Positions 1-7,095 of a DNA stretch of 34,932 nt are shown piece by piece (the stretch's first letter is position 1; each line of letters starts with the position of its first letter). The notes below the pieces were generated by a model. It saw only the letters and a list, made by a program, of their open reading frames with translations, was not told the origin of the DNA and did not search any database. Origin of the DNA: Micrococcales bacterium UBA2037 (GTDB lineage Bacteria > Actinomycetota > Actinomycetes > Actinomycetales > Microbacteriaceae); assembly GCA_002333405.1 (NCBI GenBank), contig DDBH01000010.1:9273-44204 (forward strand), written 5' to 3'. The position numbers were made by a program, and so were the translations under genes.

Positions 1-249
1 GGTCGTCGGGTTGGCGTTAGGCAGCTTTACGATTTGGTGGCCAAGCAGCTAGCTACCACCCCAACCGGATCAGCTGGCCCCCACACTCTTCGCCATTCAG
101 CCGCAACTCACTTACTGGACCATGGCGCTGACCTTAGGGCAGTCCAGGAGATACTCGGGCATGCGTCGCTTGGTACCACCCAGATTTATACGCACGTGTC
201 GGTGGAGCGACTCCGATCGTCATTTGAGCAGGCCCACCCCAGGGCCTAG
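1..249 (+). CDS. xerC: Tyrosine recombinase XerC, C-terminal fragment (5' end outside window)
   Basis: Frame 1 is open from the first base to a TAG stop and encodes the last 82 residues of a tyrosine recombinase. Visible catalytic-domain motifs are HTLRHSAATHLLDHG (the HxxR box), then LGHASLGTTQIYTHV, which holds the third catalytic His and the nucleophilic Tyr. XerC/XerD enzymes resolve chromosome dimers at dif during division. Assignment to XerC rather than XerD or a phage integrase rests on context: a xerC-like gene commonly lies just before the M23 peptidase and rpsB in actinobacteria. The stop codon overlaps the stop of the convergent gene by 4 bp. The N-terminal domain cannot be assessed. 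Confidence 0.9.
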   Translation, partial: GRRVGVRQLYDLVAKQLATTPTGSAGPHTLRHSAATHLLDHGADLRAVQEILGHASLGTTQIYTHVSVERLRSSFEQAHPRA

Positions 250-722
250 AGCTTCAAAACACTCGGCTCCAAGGTGCCAAGAAAGAGTTCGGGGTTTAGG
301 TAACCAAATTCGGACCGAACCGACAGGTGCACGCATTTCTGACAGTGTTCGGAGAAGCTGTCATGGGTTGTGCAGCGAGTGCCAACTGGCTTGCTACCGG
401 TAATTTGCTGCCCCGGACTAACTAGTGAACACACCTGCTCAAAGCTGACGAGCAAACCAGCGTTCGTCCGAAAAGTCACGACACTTCTGTCCACGACGAT
501 TCCCTCAAAAGTTACAACTCCGCCAACCGGAGCCAATACCGACTGATCATCTTCGACTACAAAATCAAGCCCTCTGTGCCCAGAACCTTTCGCGGTGACA
601 GGGGCAATGAAGCTTCTCTCAACCTCGAAATACGGAACTGGCTCCGCCCAAATTTCCGGAACTGAAAAGGCAGTTTCGCCGATCGATAGCAACAGAGCCA
701 AGAGCGTGAATATTTTCATCAT
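246..722 (-). CDS. Secreted M23 (LytM-like) peptidase-family protein, probably catalytically degenerate
   Basis: This 158-residue protein has an N-terminal signal peptide (hydrophobic core about residues 3-20, so exported) and a short LytM-like beta domain. The zinc-binding box HRGLD (His49, Asp53) is followed by the typical segment APVGGVVTFEG. The C-terminal motif is CVHLSVR (Cys130, His132) where classical LytM has HLHFEVR. His49, Asp53 and His132 would serve as metal ligands. The first His of HxH is Cys, and the usual central YxH segment reads SFEQV. Four cysteines (98, 117, 127, 130) could form disulfides. Two in-frame ATGs occur at 722 and 719 with no strong Shine-Dalgarno. A gene of this class sits between xerC and rpsB in many actinobacteria. 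Activity on peptidoglycan is uncertain; it may be a non-enzymatic regulator or binder. Confidence 0.85.
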   Translation of the reverse strand: MMKIFTLLALLLSIGETAFSVPEIWAEPVPYFEVERSFIAPVTAKGSGHRGLDFVVEDDQSVLAPVGGVVTFEGIVVDRSVVTFRTNAGLLVSFEQVCSLVSPGQQITGSKPVGTRCTTHDSFSEHCQKCVHLSVRSEFGYLNPELFLGTLEPSVLKL

Positions 723-795
723 GGCAAAGGCTTTGTTGAAGTCGGTTTCATGGTCGTTTTGGCCGCTTATGGGCTAGCAAAAGTCCCATATTGCT

Positions 796-804
796 TGGTA
801 TGCT
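796..804 (+). promoter_or_regulatory. Candidate extended -10 promoter for rpsB-tsf
   Basis: The sequence TGGTATGCT fits an extended -10 element (TGn + TANNNT). It would start transcription near 811, giving a leader of about 160 nt that contains both rpsB leader hairpins. No convincing -35 lies 17 bp upstream. The choice is tentative. Confidence 0.35.
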
Positions 805-905
805 TATAAGACGTCAGAAGCCTTTTGGTTTTTGGCGAATTCGCGTGTTCCAATCACTTTGACAACTCGGTCCTAGCAATAGGTGCTGTCAATAGGAATG
901 CCAGG

Positions 906-976
906 GATTCGACCGACCGGTTGAATCATAAAACTGAGTGGATGCCTTGCGCATCCAAGAGGAGGGCCAATTGGCC
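906..976 (+). promoter_or_regulatory. Structured rpsB 5' leader: two hairpins plus a palindrome over the start codon
   Basis: Hairpin 1 (906-927) has 9-bp arms GATTCGACC / GGTTGAATC (one G-U pair) around the tetraloop GACC. Hairpin 2 (940-956) has 6-bp arms GGATGC / GCATCC around CTTGC. They are followed at once by the Shine-Dalgarno AAGAGGAGGG (957-966). A perfect 12-nt palindrome GGCCAATTGGCC (965-976) covers the end of the Shine-Dalgarno and the TTG start. Ribosomal protein S2 is known to repress its own rpsB-tsf mRNA through a leader structure in other bacteria. That this leader does the same is inference. Confidence 0.55.
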
Positions 977-1903
977 ATGATCACAATGCGTCAGCTACTA
1001 GACGCGGGAGTTCACTTCGGGCACCAGACTCGTCGTTGGAACCCAAAGATGAAGCGGTTCATTCTTACTGACCGCTCCGGCATCTACATCATCGACCTGC
1101 AGCAGTCTGTAACCCAGATTGACCAGGCCTACAACTTCGTGAAGGACATCGTTGCTAACGGTGGATCGATCATGTTCGTTGGAACCAAGAAGCAGGCCCA
1201 GGAAGTTATTTCTGTTGAGGCCAAGCGCGTGGGTCAGCCTTACATCAACCAGCGCTGGTTGGGTGGACTGCTAACAAACTTCAACACCGTCAACAAGCGA
1301 ATCCAGCGACTAAAGGAGCTGGACACCATGGACTTCGATGACGCCAGCAAGTCAAGCTTCACCAAGAAAGAGCTTTTGATCTTCCGTCGCGAGCGCGACA
1401 AGCTAGAGAAGTCACTTGGTGGTATTCGCAACATGAGCAAGACCCCAAGTGCGCTATGGGTTGTTGACACCATCAAGGAGCACCTTGCAATTACTGAGGC
1501 CAAGAAGCTTGGAATCCCAGTTATCGCAATCCTTGACACCAACTGTGACCCAGAGGACGTAACCATTGGAATCCCTGGAAACGATGACGCGATTCGCTCC
1601 ATCGAAATCCTTACCAAGGTAATCGCTGACGCTGCTGCAGACGGCATGATTGCTCGTCACAGCAAGGGCGAAGAGCAGACTGAGCCACTAGCTGAGTGGG
1701 AGCGCGAGCTTCTAGAGCAGGGCTCCGAGGCTAGCGCGCCAGAGTCAGACGAGGCCAAGGCTGCTGCACCTGCAAAGAAGGCTGCTCCAAAGGCAGCCGA
1801 CAAGAAGCCAGCGGCAAAGAAGACCGAAAAGCCTGAAGCGGCGCCTGAGGCTGCCGCTGAGACCCCAGCTGCTGAGGCTGAGGCAGACAAGAAGGACGCA
1901 TAA
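971..1903 (+). CDS. rpsB: 30S ribosomal protein S2
   Basis: The product is a 310-residue ribosomal protein S2 of the small subunit. It shows the conserved N-terminus TMRQLLDAGVHFGHQ followed by TRRWNPKMKRFI, plus the segments FVGTKKQAQ and NQRWLGGLLTN. I chose the TTG start at 971 because GGAGG (961-965) lies 5 nt before it and the resulting MAMITMRQLL aligns with the usual actinobacterial MAVVTMRQLL. The in-frame ATG at 977 is the alternative. From about residue 255 to the end there is an Ala/Lys/Glu/Pro-rich low-complexity tail, longer than in Escherichia coli S2 (about 240 residues) and common in actinobacteria. The stop overlaps the tsf ATG by one base, so the two are translationally coupled. 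Confidence 0.97.
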   Translation: MAMITMRQLLDAGVHFGHQTRRWNPKMKRFILTDRSGIYIIDLQQSVTQIDQAYNFVKDIVANGGSIMFVGTKKQAQEVISVEAKRVGQPYINQRWLGGLLTNFNTVNKRIQRLKELDTMDFDDASKSSFTKKELLIFRRERDKLEKSLGGIRNMSKTPSALWVVDTIKEHLAITEAKKLGIPVIAILDTNCDPEDVTIGIPGNDDAIRSIEILTKVIADAAADGMIARHSKGEEQTEPLAEWERELLEQGSEASAPESDEAKAAAPAKKAAPKAADKKPAAKKTEKPEAAPEAAAETPAAEAEADKKDA

Positions 1904-2730
1904 TGGCTAACTACACAGCTCAAGACGTAAAGGCGCTTCGCGAGAAGTCTGGCGCCGGAATGATGGACTGCAAGGGTGCTTTGGATGAAGCAAACGGCGA
2001 CATCGAGAAGGCTTTTGAAGTCCTAAGGCTCAAGGGCCTAAAGGGTGTTTCAAAGCGTGAGGGTCGCACCACTTCAAATGGACTAGTTGTTTCCCGAATC
2101 TCTGGCGAGACCGGACTGCTAATCGAATTGGCTTGTGAGACTGACTTCGTTGCCAAGGCAGAGAACTTTGTAGCTCTTGCAGATCAGGTTGCTGATGCAA
2201 TCTCAGCAGCCGGCGCAACAACCGTTGAGGAAGCACTTGCTGCTCCGCTTGACGGCGCCACCGTAGCTGACTCAATCACTGACAAGGCAGCGATCATGGG
2301 GGAGAAGGTGGAGCTTCGCAAGGTTGAGGTCATCTCCGCTCCTGGAATCGACGCTTACCTTCACCGCACCAGCAAGGACCTACCTCCTCAGGTTGGCGTT
2401 TTGCTTGGCTACGAGGGGTCAGACGCAGAGACTGCTCACGACATCGCGGTTCACATCGCAGCTTTCAGCCCTGTGTATCTTTCACGTGAAGATGTCCCAG
2501 GGCAGGTCGTTACTCAGGAGCGCGAAATCGCCGCTGAGACCGCTCGCAACGAGGGCAAGCCAGAGGCTGCACTAGACAAAATTGTTGAGGGTCGCGTGAC
2601 CGGTTTCTTCAAGGAAACCTGTTTGCTAGACCAGGCATTCGCCAAGGACTCAAAGCAAAGCGTCGCTCAGGTTGCTACGGCAGCTGGACTGACCATCACT
2701 GGTTTCACCAGATTGCGCGTAGGCGTTTAG
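1903..2730 (+). CDS. tsf: Elongation factor Ts
   Basis: This 275-residue EF-Ts is the guanine-nucleotide exchange factor that recycles EF-Tu in the cytosol. The N-terminal UBA-like domain reads LREKSGAGMMDCKGALDEA, followed by the core motif CETDFVAKAENF that contacts EF-Tu (TDFV box). Length matches the family. The ATG overlaps the rpsB TAA by one base, and transcription should stop at the hairpin terminator 13 bp after the stop codon. It therefore forms the classic two-gene rpsB-tsf operon. Confidence 0.98.
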   Translation: MANYTAQDVKALREKSGAGMMDCKGALDEANGDIEKAFEVLRLKGLKGVSKREGRTTSNGLVVSRISGETGLLIELACETDFVAKAENFVALADQVADAISAAGATTVEEALAAPLDGATVADSITDKAAIMGEKVELRKVEVISAPGIDAYLHRTSKDLPPQVGVLLGYEGSDAETAHDIAVHIAAFSPVYLSREDVPGQVVTQEREIAAETARNEGKPEAALDKIVEGRVTGFFKETCLLDQAFAKDSKQSVAQVATAAGLTITGFTRLRVGV

Positions 2731-2743
2731 TTCAAAAAAAGTG

Positions 2744-2780
2744 AACGGGCTCGGTCTTTGACCGGGCCCGTTTCCTTTTT
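2744..2780 (+). terminator. Rho-independent terminator after tsf
   Basis: A 13-bp stem (2744-2756 with 2760-2772, one G-U pair) closes on a TTT loop. The arms begin AACGGGC and end GCCCGTT. The stem runs into the T-rich tract TTTCCTTTTT. This is the clearest intrinsic terminator in the window and separates rpsB-tsf from pyrH. Confidence 0.93.
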
Positions 2781-2785
2781 CGCTC

Positions 2786-2791
2786 TAGTAT
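2786..2791 (+). promoter_or_regulatory. Candidate -10 element for pyrH-frr-cdsA
   Basis: TAGTAT lies just after the tsf terminator and about 34 nt before the pyrH start, so transcription would begin near 2798. No good -35 is seen because that position falls inside the terminator stem. Confidence 0.4.
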
Positions 2792-2824
2792 TGGTAGCGA
2801 GCCGTGCGATTGTTGGAGGACTAG

Positions 2825-3526
2825 TTGGAGACCAAAAAAAGAAGAGTTCTTCTCAAAATATCGGGTGAGGCATTTGGTGCCGGAGGCCTGGGCGTAAACC
2901 CAGACGTTGTATCTGAAATCGCAAAGAAAATTGCAGAGGCTTCTGCGAGCGTTGAAATCGCCATTGTGGTCGGAGGCGGCAACTTTTTCCGCGGAGCCGA
3001 GCTTTCAAACCGAGGCATGGATCGCGGTCGCGCCGACTACATGGGAATGCTCGGAACCGTCATGAACGCCCTCGCACTTCAAGACTTTATTGAGCAGGCC
3101 GGAGCCGACGTTAGGGTCCAGACCGCCATCTCAATGGCGCAGGTTGCCGAACCATATCTTCCGCTCCGCGCAATTAGGCACCTGGAGAAGGGCCGCATAG
3201 TGATTTTTGGAGCGGGCGCTGGCTTGCCCTATTTCTCCACCGACACCGTCGCTGCGCAGCGCGCTCTTGAGATTGACGCTGATGAGGTGCTGGTTGCAAA
3301 AAACGGCGTCGACGGAGTTTACTCCTCGGACCCTAGGGTCAATCCAGATGCGAAGAAGCTGGTCGAGATCAGCTATCAGGATGCCTTGGTGCAGGGCCTG
3401 AAAGTTGTGGATTCAACAGCGTTCTCGCTCTGCATGGACAACAAAATGCCGATGCGAGTGTTCGGCATGGACGATATTTCTCAGGCCCTATTGGGTAAAG
3501 ATGTTGGCACTAGGGTTCAGGCCTAG
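2825..3526 (+). CDS. pyrH: Uridylate kinase (UMP kinase)
   Basis: The 233-residue product is a bacterial hexameric UMP kinase of the amino-acid kinase family. It phosphorylates UMP to UDP in pyrimidine nucleotide synthesis. Visible motifs are RVLLKISGEAFG near the N-terminus, IAIVVGGGNFFRG (phosphate-binding glycines), MDRGRADYMGMLGTVMNALA, GAGAGLPYFSTDTVAAQRA (nucleotide site) and AKNGVDGVYSSDPR. The start is TTG at 2825, with GGAGG at 2815-2819 spaced 5 nt; no earlier in-frame start has such a site. frr follows after 18 bp and is likely co-transcribed. Confidence 0.97.
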   Translation: METKKRRVLLKISGEAFGAGGLGVNPDVVSEIAKKIAEASASVEIAIVVGGGNFFRGAELSNRGMDRGRADYMGMLGTVMNALALQDFIEQAGADVRVQTAISMAQVAEPYLPLRAIRHLEKGRIVIFGAGAGLPYFSTDTVAAQRALEIDADEVLVAKNGVDGVYSSDPRVNPDAKKLVEISYQDALVQGLKVVDSTAFSLCMDNKMPMRVFGMDDISQALLGKDVGTRVQA

Positions 3527-3544
3527 GTCAGAAGGAGCAAGGAA

Positions 3545-4105
3545 ATGATTAGCGAAATTATGGCGGGCGCCAAGGAAAAGATGGAGAAGGCGCTCGAGGC
3601 CACCAAGGATGACTTTGCTTCGGTGAGGACCGGGCGGGCTAACCCGGCTATGTTCCAGAAGGTCATGGTGGATTACTACGGAACCATGACCCCGATCTCA
3701 CAGCTGGGTTCGATTCAGAACCCCGAGGCGCGCTCGATCATCATCAACCCATACGACAAGAGCGCACTGCCTGCCATCGAGAAGGCGCTGAGCGCAATGC
3801 CAAACCTGGGTGCTCAGCCCAACAGCGACGGCGAAATCATCAGGATCAATCTTCCCGAGCTAACCGAGGAGCGCCGTAAGGAATACGTGAAGCTCACTCG
3901 CGACAAGGCAGAGCACGGCCGAGTTTCAGTGCGAAGCATCAGGCGCGGAGCCAAGGACGCTTTAGAGGCAGTCAAAAAAGATGGTGGTGCTGGTGAAGAC
4001 GAGGTGGACAGGGCTGAGAAAGAACTCGAGGCTCTGACCAAGACTCACACTGACCGCATCGACGAGGCCTTGAAGAACAAAGAAGCTGAGCTGCTAGAGG
4101 TCTAA
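3545..4105 (+). CDS. frr: Ribosome recycling factor
   Basis: This 186-residue ribosome recycling factor acts with EF-G to split post-termination ribosomes. It has the family pattern SVRTGRANPAMFQKV near residue 30 and the C-terminal helix segment ELTEERRKEYVKL. Length is normal (about 185). The ATG at 3545 is preceded by AGAAGGAG with 7 nt spacing. The next gene begins with GTG immediately after its TAA, so frr and cdsA are tightly linked. Confidence 0.98.
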   Translation: MISEIMAGAKEKMEKALEATKDDFASVRTGRANPAMFQKVMVDYYGTMTPISQLGSIQNPEARSIIINPYDKSALPAIEKALSAMPNLGAQPNSDGEIIRINLPELTEERRKEYVKLTRDKAEHGRVSVRSIRRGAKDALEAVKKDGGAGEDEVDRAEKELEALTKTHTDRIDEALKNKEAELLEV

Positions 4106-4927
4106 GTGGAAAGCGCCAAGACTAGAACCCTGGGACCGCGATTAGCGGTCGGTTTCAGCCTTGGCGGTGTGTTTCTGCTGTCACTTCTGCATCCACTGAC
4201 TTTTACCCTGCTTGTTGCGCTGGCATCGGGGTTTGCAGCTGCCGAACTAGCTCGAGCCATGAGGCAAGCCGGCTGGCATGTCCCATGGCTTATTGCTGCC
4301 CTGGCGCCTGCAATCTTGATTGCAACCTACCTTTTTGGGGCCATGGGTCAGTGGCTGGGTTTCCTGGTCGCCTTCGGAGCTCTCGTGGCCTGGCGAATTT
4401 TGACGCTTTTAGTTCAGTCAACAAGGCAAAGCCCGAAGCAAACGCTTCGTGATTTCGGCGGAACTGCATTTGTGCTGGTTTATGTGCCGGTGCTGCTGAG
4501 CTTTGCTATTCAACTTGTGGACATTCCGGGTGGACGAGCATGGGTTCTTGGAATGGTCCTTACGGTGGTCGCAATTGACACCTTTGGCTACCTGATTGGC
4601 CGATTCTTCGGTAAAACCAAGCTCTCCCCGGAAATCAGTCCTAAAAAGACCTGGGAGGGCCTAGGAGCATCAATAGTCGGAGCAATTGTCGGTGGGCAGC
4701 TGCTGGTGCTGTTGACGCCTGCCTCATTTTGGTTCGGCTTGCTGTTCGGGGCAGCGATTCTTATGAGTTCAGTGCTTGGCGACCTGTCTGAGTCACTTCT
4801 CAAACGCGACTTGAACGTGAAAGACATGGGGACAGTCCTTCCGGGACACGGAGGGGTATTGGATCGCATTGACTCACTTATTCCGTCGTCATTTGTTGCC
4901 TTCCTGCTAAGTCAGATGGTGTTTTGA
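4106..4927 (+). CDS. cdsA: Phosphatidate cytidylyltransferase (CDP-diacylglycerol synthase)
   Basis: The 273-residue polytopic inner-membrane enzyme makes CDP-diacylglycerol from phosphatidate and CTP for phospholipid synthesis. Hydrophobic segments fill most of the first 215 residues. The motif SPKKTWEG and the C-terminal family signature, which begins SLLKRDLNVKDMG and continues LPGHGGVLDRID, hold the metal- and substrate-binding Asp residues. The start is GTG directly abutting the frr stop, with the Shine-Dalgarno presumably inside frr (GAG-rich end). In this lineage cdsA is not followed by dxr; a DivIVA-repeat gene comes next. Confidence 0.95.
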   Translation: MESAKTRTLGPRLAVGFSLGGVFLLSLLHPLTFTLLVALASGFAAAELARAMRQAGWHVPWLIAALAPAILIATYLFGAMGQWLGFLVAFGALVAWRILTLLVQSTRQSPKQTLRDFGGTAFVLVYVPVLLSFAIQLVDIPGGRAWVLGMVLTVVAIDTFGYLIGRFFGKTKLSPEISPKKTWEGLGASIVGAIVGGQLLVLLTPASFWFGLLFGAAILMSSVLGDLSESLLKRDLNVKDMGTVLPGHGGVLDRIDSLIPSSFVAFLLSQMVF

Positions 4928-5466
4928 GAATGTTTGCGATGAATCATGAAGGTGTCGCCGGCTATGACCCGGCTCAAGTCGACGTGTTCATGGGCAGAGT
5001 GGAAACACAATTTCGTGAACCGCAGCGCAACCTAGTGACCTCGTCAATGGTGACCTCAGTTAGATTCGCACTAGTTCCTGGTGGCTATCAGGTAAAAGCA
5101 GTGGACAACACGCTTGCTAAGTTGGCCGACACTCTGGAAACCAGGGAGATCAGTCACCGCATTAGACGCGGTGGCAAAGCCCGGCTAGTAGCAGAGCTTC
5201 GAGCAGCAACAAAGGCAATTTCGGAGGTCTTGAAGGTCGGCGCTGTAGAGAGCTTCAGCGTTGAGCGACGTGGCTACCGAAAATCAAACGTGAAGTCTCT
5301 GATTGCGGCCATGGCAGTCGTGCGCGGAGAGTTGATTGCGCCCGAAGCCTTTGAAGTGCGAACCCGAGAGCTCGGTCGTGCTAGATCCGGGTTCTCTAGG
5401 GCGGAAGTAGATGATTTCTGTTCACTGGTTGCTAGCGCCACGAACAAGCAGAACGCTCTGAGCTGA
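4924..5466 (+). CDS. Protein with repeated DivIVA-type (DivI1A) motifs
   Basis: This is a 180-residue soluble protein. I see four degenerate copies of the short DivIVA-like motif 'GY(D/x)xxxVDxxL': GYDPAQVDVFMGRV (residues 13-26), GYQVKAVDNTLAKL (54-67), GYRKSNVKSLIAAM (117-130) and GFSRAEVDDFCSLV (156-169). This repeat architecture occurs in actinobacterial proteins annotated as DivIVA-domain proteins; their biochemical role is not established. DivIVA domains sense membrane curvature and poles, which suggests cell-envelope or septum work. The start is uncertain: TTG at 4924 overlaps the cdsA stop, while ATG at 4930 and 4939 are also in frame and none has a clear Shine-Dalgarno. Confidence 0.8.
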   Translation: MRMFAMNHEGVAGYDPAQVDVFMGRVETQFREPQRNLVTSSMVTSVRFALVPGGYQVKAVDNTLAKLADTLETREISHRIRRGGKARLVAELRAATKAISEVLKVGAVESFSVERRGYRKSNVKSLIAAMAVVRGELIAPEAFEVRTRELGRARSGFSRAEVDDFCSLVASATNKQNALS

Positions 5467-5495
5467 TTGCTCGAACGCTAAAGCCCCAATAGGCT
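5467..5495 (+). promoter_or_regulatory. Candidate promoter for the 5517-7095 operon
   Basis: TTGCTC (5467-5472) and TAGGCT (5490-5495) are separated by exactly 17 bp. Transcription would begin near 5502, about 15 nt before the TTG start of the next gene, so the AAGGAG ribosome site falls in the leader. Confidence 0.5.
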
Positions 5496-5516
5496 TAGAG
5501 GTCGCAAGGAGCAAAA

Positions 5517-6092
5517 TTGGCCAAACACAGATCACAAGGGTTACGCCCCCGGATTAGTTCCGGCTTGGGCTTTGTCTTTGTCTCTTCGCTGGTCATGCTC
5601 ACCGCCGTCGATCCCTACTCGGGGGCCTTCGCTTCCTCGGAAAGTCTGCAAAGCTTTGATCGCGACATGACTTACCAAAAGCTAACCGTGCAGCCAATCG
5701 CCGGCCAAGACTTCGAGCGTGGATTATTTGAGTTGGTCGATGGTGCGAATGCGGTTCGACTGGTCGTAAAAAACGCGGCCTACCCAGACCCAGGAACAGC
5801 AAAGGCGTTCGCGCTTGAACAGGTTTCAGCCAAGGGCTGGGAGTTCGCCCAGTACTCGTGCCTAGTGAAGCTCTGGGAGCGCGAAAGCAATTGGCGCTGG
5901 AGCGCGACCAATAAGTCATCCGGAGCCTATGGCATCCCGCAGTCGCTGCCTGCTAGCAAGATGGCCTCGGCTGGAGCAGACTGGCGCACCAACCCAGAAA
6001 CTCAAATTAGGTGGGGCATCAGTTACATCGATGGTCGCTACAGTTCCCCGTGTGCAGCTCTAGCTCACTCTGATGAGCACAACTGGTACTAA
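5517..6092 (+). CDS. Secreted lytic-transglycosylase-like (SLT fold) protein
   Basis: The 191-residue protein has a basic N-terminus and a hydrophobic segment (about residues 16-32), likely a signal peptide or anchor. Its C-terminal half resembles the actinobacterial transglycosylase SLT-like domain: LWERESNWRWSATN (putative catalytic Glu123), SGAYGIPQSLPASKM, then WRTNPETQIRWGISYIDGRY and SPCAALAHS. Cys115 and Cys179 could form a disulfide outside the cell. The probable role is cleavage of peptidoglycan glycan strands. The TTG start has AAGGAG 5 nt upstream. Its stop shares one base with the ATG of the next gene (TAATG), so three genes in a row are translationally coupled. Substrate is not known from sequence. 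Confidence 0.82.
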   Translation: MAKHRSQGLRPRISSGLGFVFVSSLVMLTAVDPYSGAFASSESLQSFDRDMTYQKLTVQPIAGQDFERGLFELVDGANAVRLVVKNAAYPDPGTAKAFALEQVSAKGWEFAQYSCLVKLWERESNWRWSATNKSSGAYGIPQSLPASKMASAGADWRTNPETQIRWGISYIDGRYSSPCAALAHSDEHNWY

Positions 6093-6388
6093 TGGTTGCA
6101 AAAAGACCACGCCGAAATGCCCCGAAGCGGGAGTACCGGGAACTGGATCTAAATCTAGTTCGCACCTCACTTCCGAAAGTTGAATTCAAACGAGGCAATG
6201 AGTTCCAGGTGCAGCAGACCTCGGGCACCAATGCAGAGGCCGGAAAGAGTTGGCTTTGCCCAGTCTGCAGAATCGAAATTGAACCGGGTCTGACCCACAC
6301 AGTTGCCTGGGACCTTCATCGCGGTGTTGAAACCAGACGTCATTTTCACAATCACTGCTGGAAGCTATTTGATGGGATGCTGACCTAA
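6092..6388 (+). CDS. Small conserved actinobacterial Cys/His protein, function unknown
   Basis: This 98-residue, basic N-terminal protein has CPVC (Cys56, Cys59) and a later His-rich end HFHNHCW (His84, 86, 88 and Cys89), with His69 and His76 between. The CxxC...HxxxC layout looks like a zinc-binding site. I recall similar short actinobacterial proteins annotated as ATP/GTP-binding, but I see no P-loop, so that label is not supported here. There is no signal peptide, so it should be cytosolic. It is wedged by 1-bp TAATG overlaps between a transglycosylase-like gene and a hydrolase, so the three are probably made together. Confidence 0.75.
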   Translation: MVAKRPRRNAPKREYRELDLNLVRTSLPKVEFKRGNEFQVQQTSGTNAEAGKSWLCPVCRIEIEPGLTHTVAWDLHRGVETRRHFHNHCWKLFDGMLT

Positions 6389-7095
6389 TGGAAGAGATTA
6401 GATCGGGCACAATCCTACCTGGCATCCGAGAGGATATCGAGCTTCACACTAGCGACGGCCTGACCTTGGTTGGTGAGCTAGCACTGCCGGCAGAGTCTGC
6501 GCCGGCAGTGACACTGATTACTCTGCACCCGCTTCCAACCCACGGTGGGTTTATGGACTCACACATCCTGCGCAAGGCGGCCAACCGACTACCTGCAATG
6601 ATCTCTGCGGCGGTACTCAGGTTCAATACCCGAGGAACCACTTCGCCCAGAGGCACCTCACAGGGAAGCTTTGATGGTGGCGTCGGCGAGGCGGCAGATG
6701 TTGCCGCCGCAATCAAGTTTTGCGCGGACCGGGGGCTTCCAAAGCCTTGGTTAGTTGGCTGGTCCTTTGGCACTGAACTGGCGATCAAGTACGGGCCAGA
6801 CCATGACATCCTCGGGGCAATCCTGCTGTCTCCGCCACTTCATCGCGCAACGCAGCAGGACCTAGCCAGGTGGAATGATTTTGATAGGCCGCTATTGGCG
6901 CTTGTTCCTGAGCTAGATGAGTTCTTGCCGCCAGCAGAGGCGGCGGCTGGGTTTGCGATTGTTCCCAAAGCTCAGGTAATTGCGTTCCCCGATGAGAAGC
7001 ACCTGTGGGTTGGAGAGCGCGCTACCAGGTCGGTATTAGATCAAATTGCCGAGATTACGGTTCCCGGCTCGGCGCCACTTCCGACTAGCTTTTAG
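6388..7095 (+). CDS. Alpha/beta hydrolase (putative esterase/acyl hydrolase)
   Basis: The 235-residue protein fits the alpha/beta hydrolase fold, in the subgroup of small hydrolases with an HPLPTHGG-type oxyanion segment near residue 47. The nucleophile elbow is GWSFG (Ser126). Asp177 in PELDEF and His205 in DEKHLW complete a plausible triad. No signal peptide is seen, so it is likely cytosolic. Substrate cannot be told. It starts at the last base of the upstream stop (TAATG) and ends with a 4-bp overlap (TTAG) against the convergent AI-2E family gene. Confidence 0.85.
   Translation: MEEIRSGTILPGIREDIELHTSDGLTLVGELALPAESAPAVTLITLHPLPTHGGFMDSHILRKAANRLPAMISAAVLRFNTRGTTSPRGTSQGSFDGGVGEAADVAAAIKFCADRGLPKPWLVGWSFGTELAIKYGPDHDILGAILLSPPLHRATQQDLARWNDFDRPLLALVPELDEFLPPAEAAAGFAIVPKAQVIAFPDEKHLWVGERATRSVLDQIAEITVPGSAPLPTSF

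Noticed and set aside
595..777. 60-codon open frame opposite the M23 gene
   Set aside because: Antisense to the signal-peptide region of the M23-like gene; no Shine-Dalgarno and no family features.
768..790. Inverted repeat TATGGG...CCCATA in the rpsB leader region
   Set aside because: Only 6 bp with an 11-nt loop and no T-tract; likely chance.
859..864. Perfect TTGACA upstream of rpsB
   Set aside because: No TANNNT element lies 15-19 bp downstream (the 17-bp position reads GGTGCT), so I did not call it a promoter.
1657..1923. 88-codon minus-strand frame over the end of rpsB
   Set aside because: It is the complement of the Ala/Lys-rich S2 tail, so its Ala/Ser composition is a by-product of that low-complexity sequence.
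5478..5498. CTAA(A)GCC/GGCTTAG stem after the DivIVA-repeat gene as a terminator
   Set aside because: Short, with a bulge and no T-tract. It overlaps the well-spaced promoter candidate at 5467-5495, which explains the sequence better.
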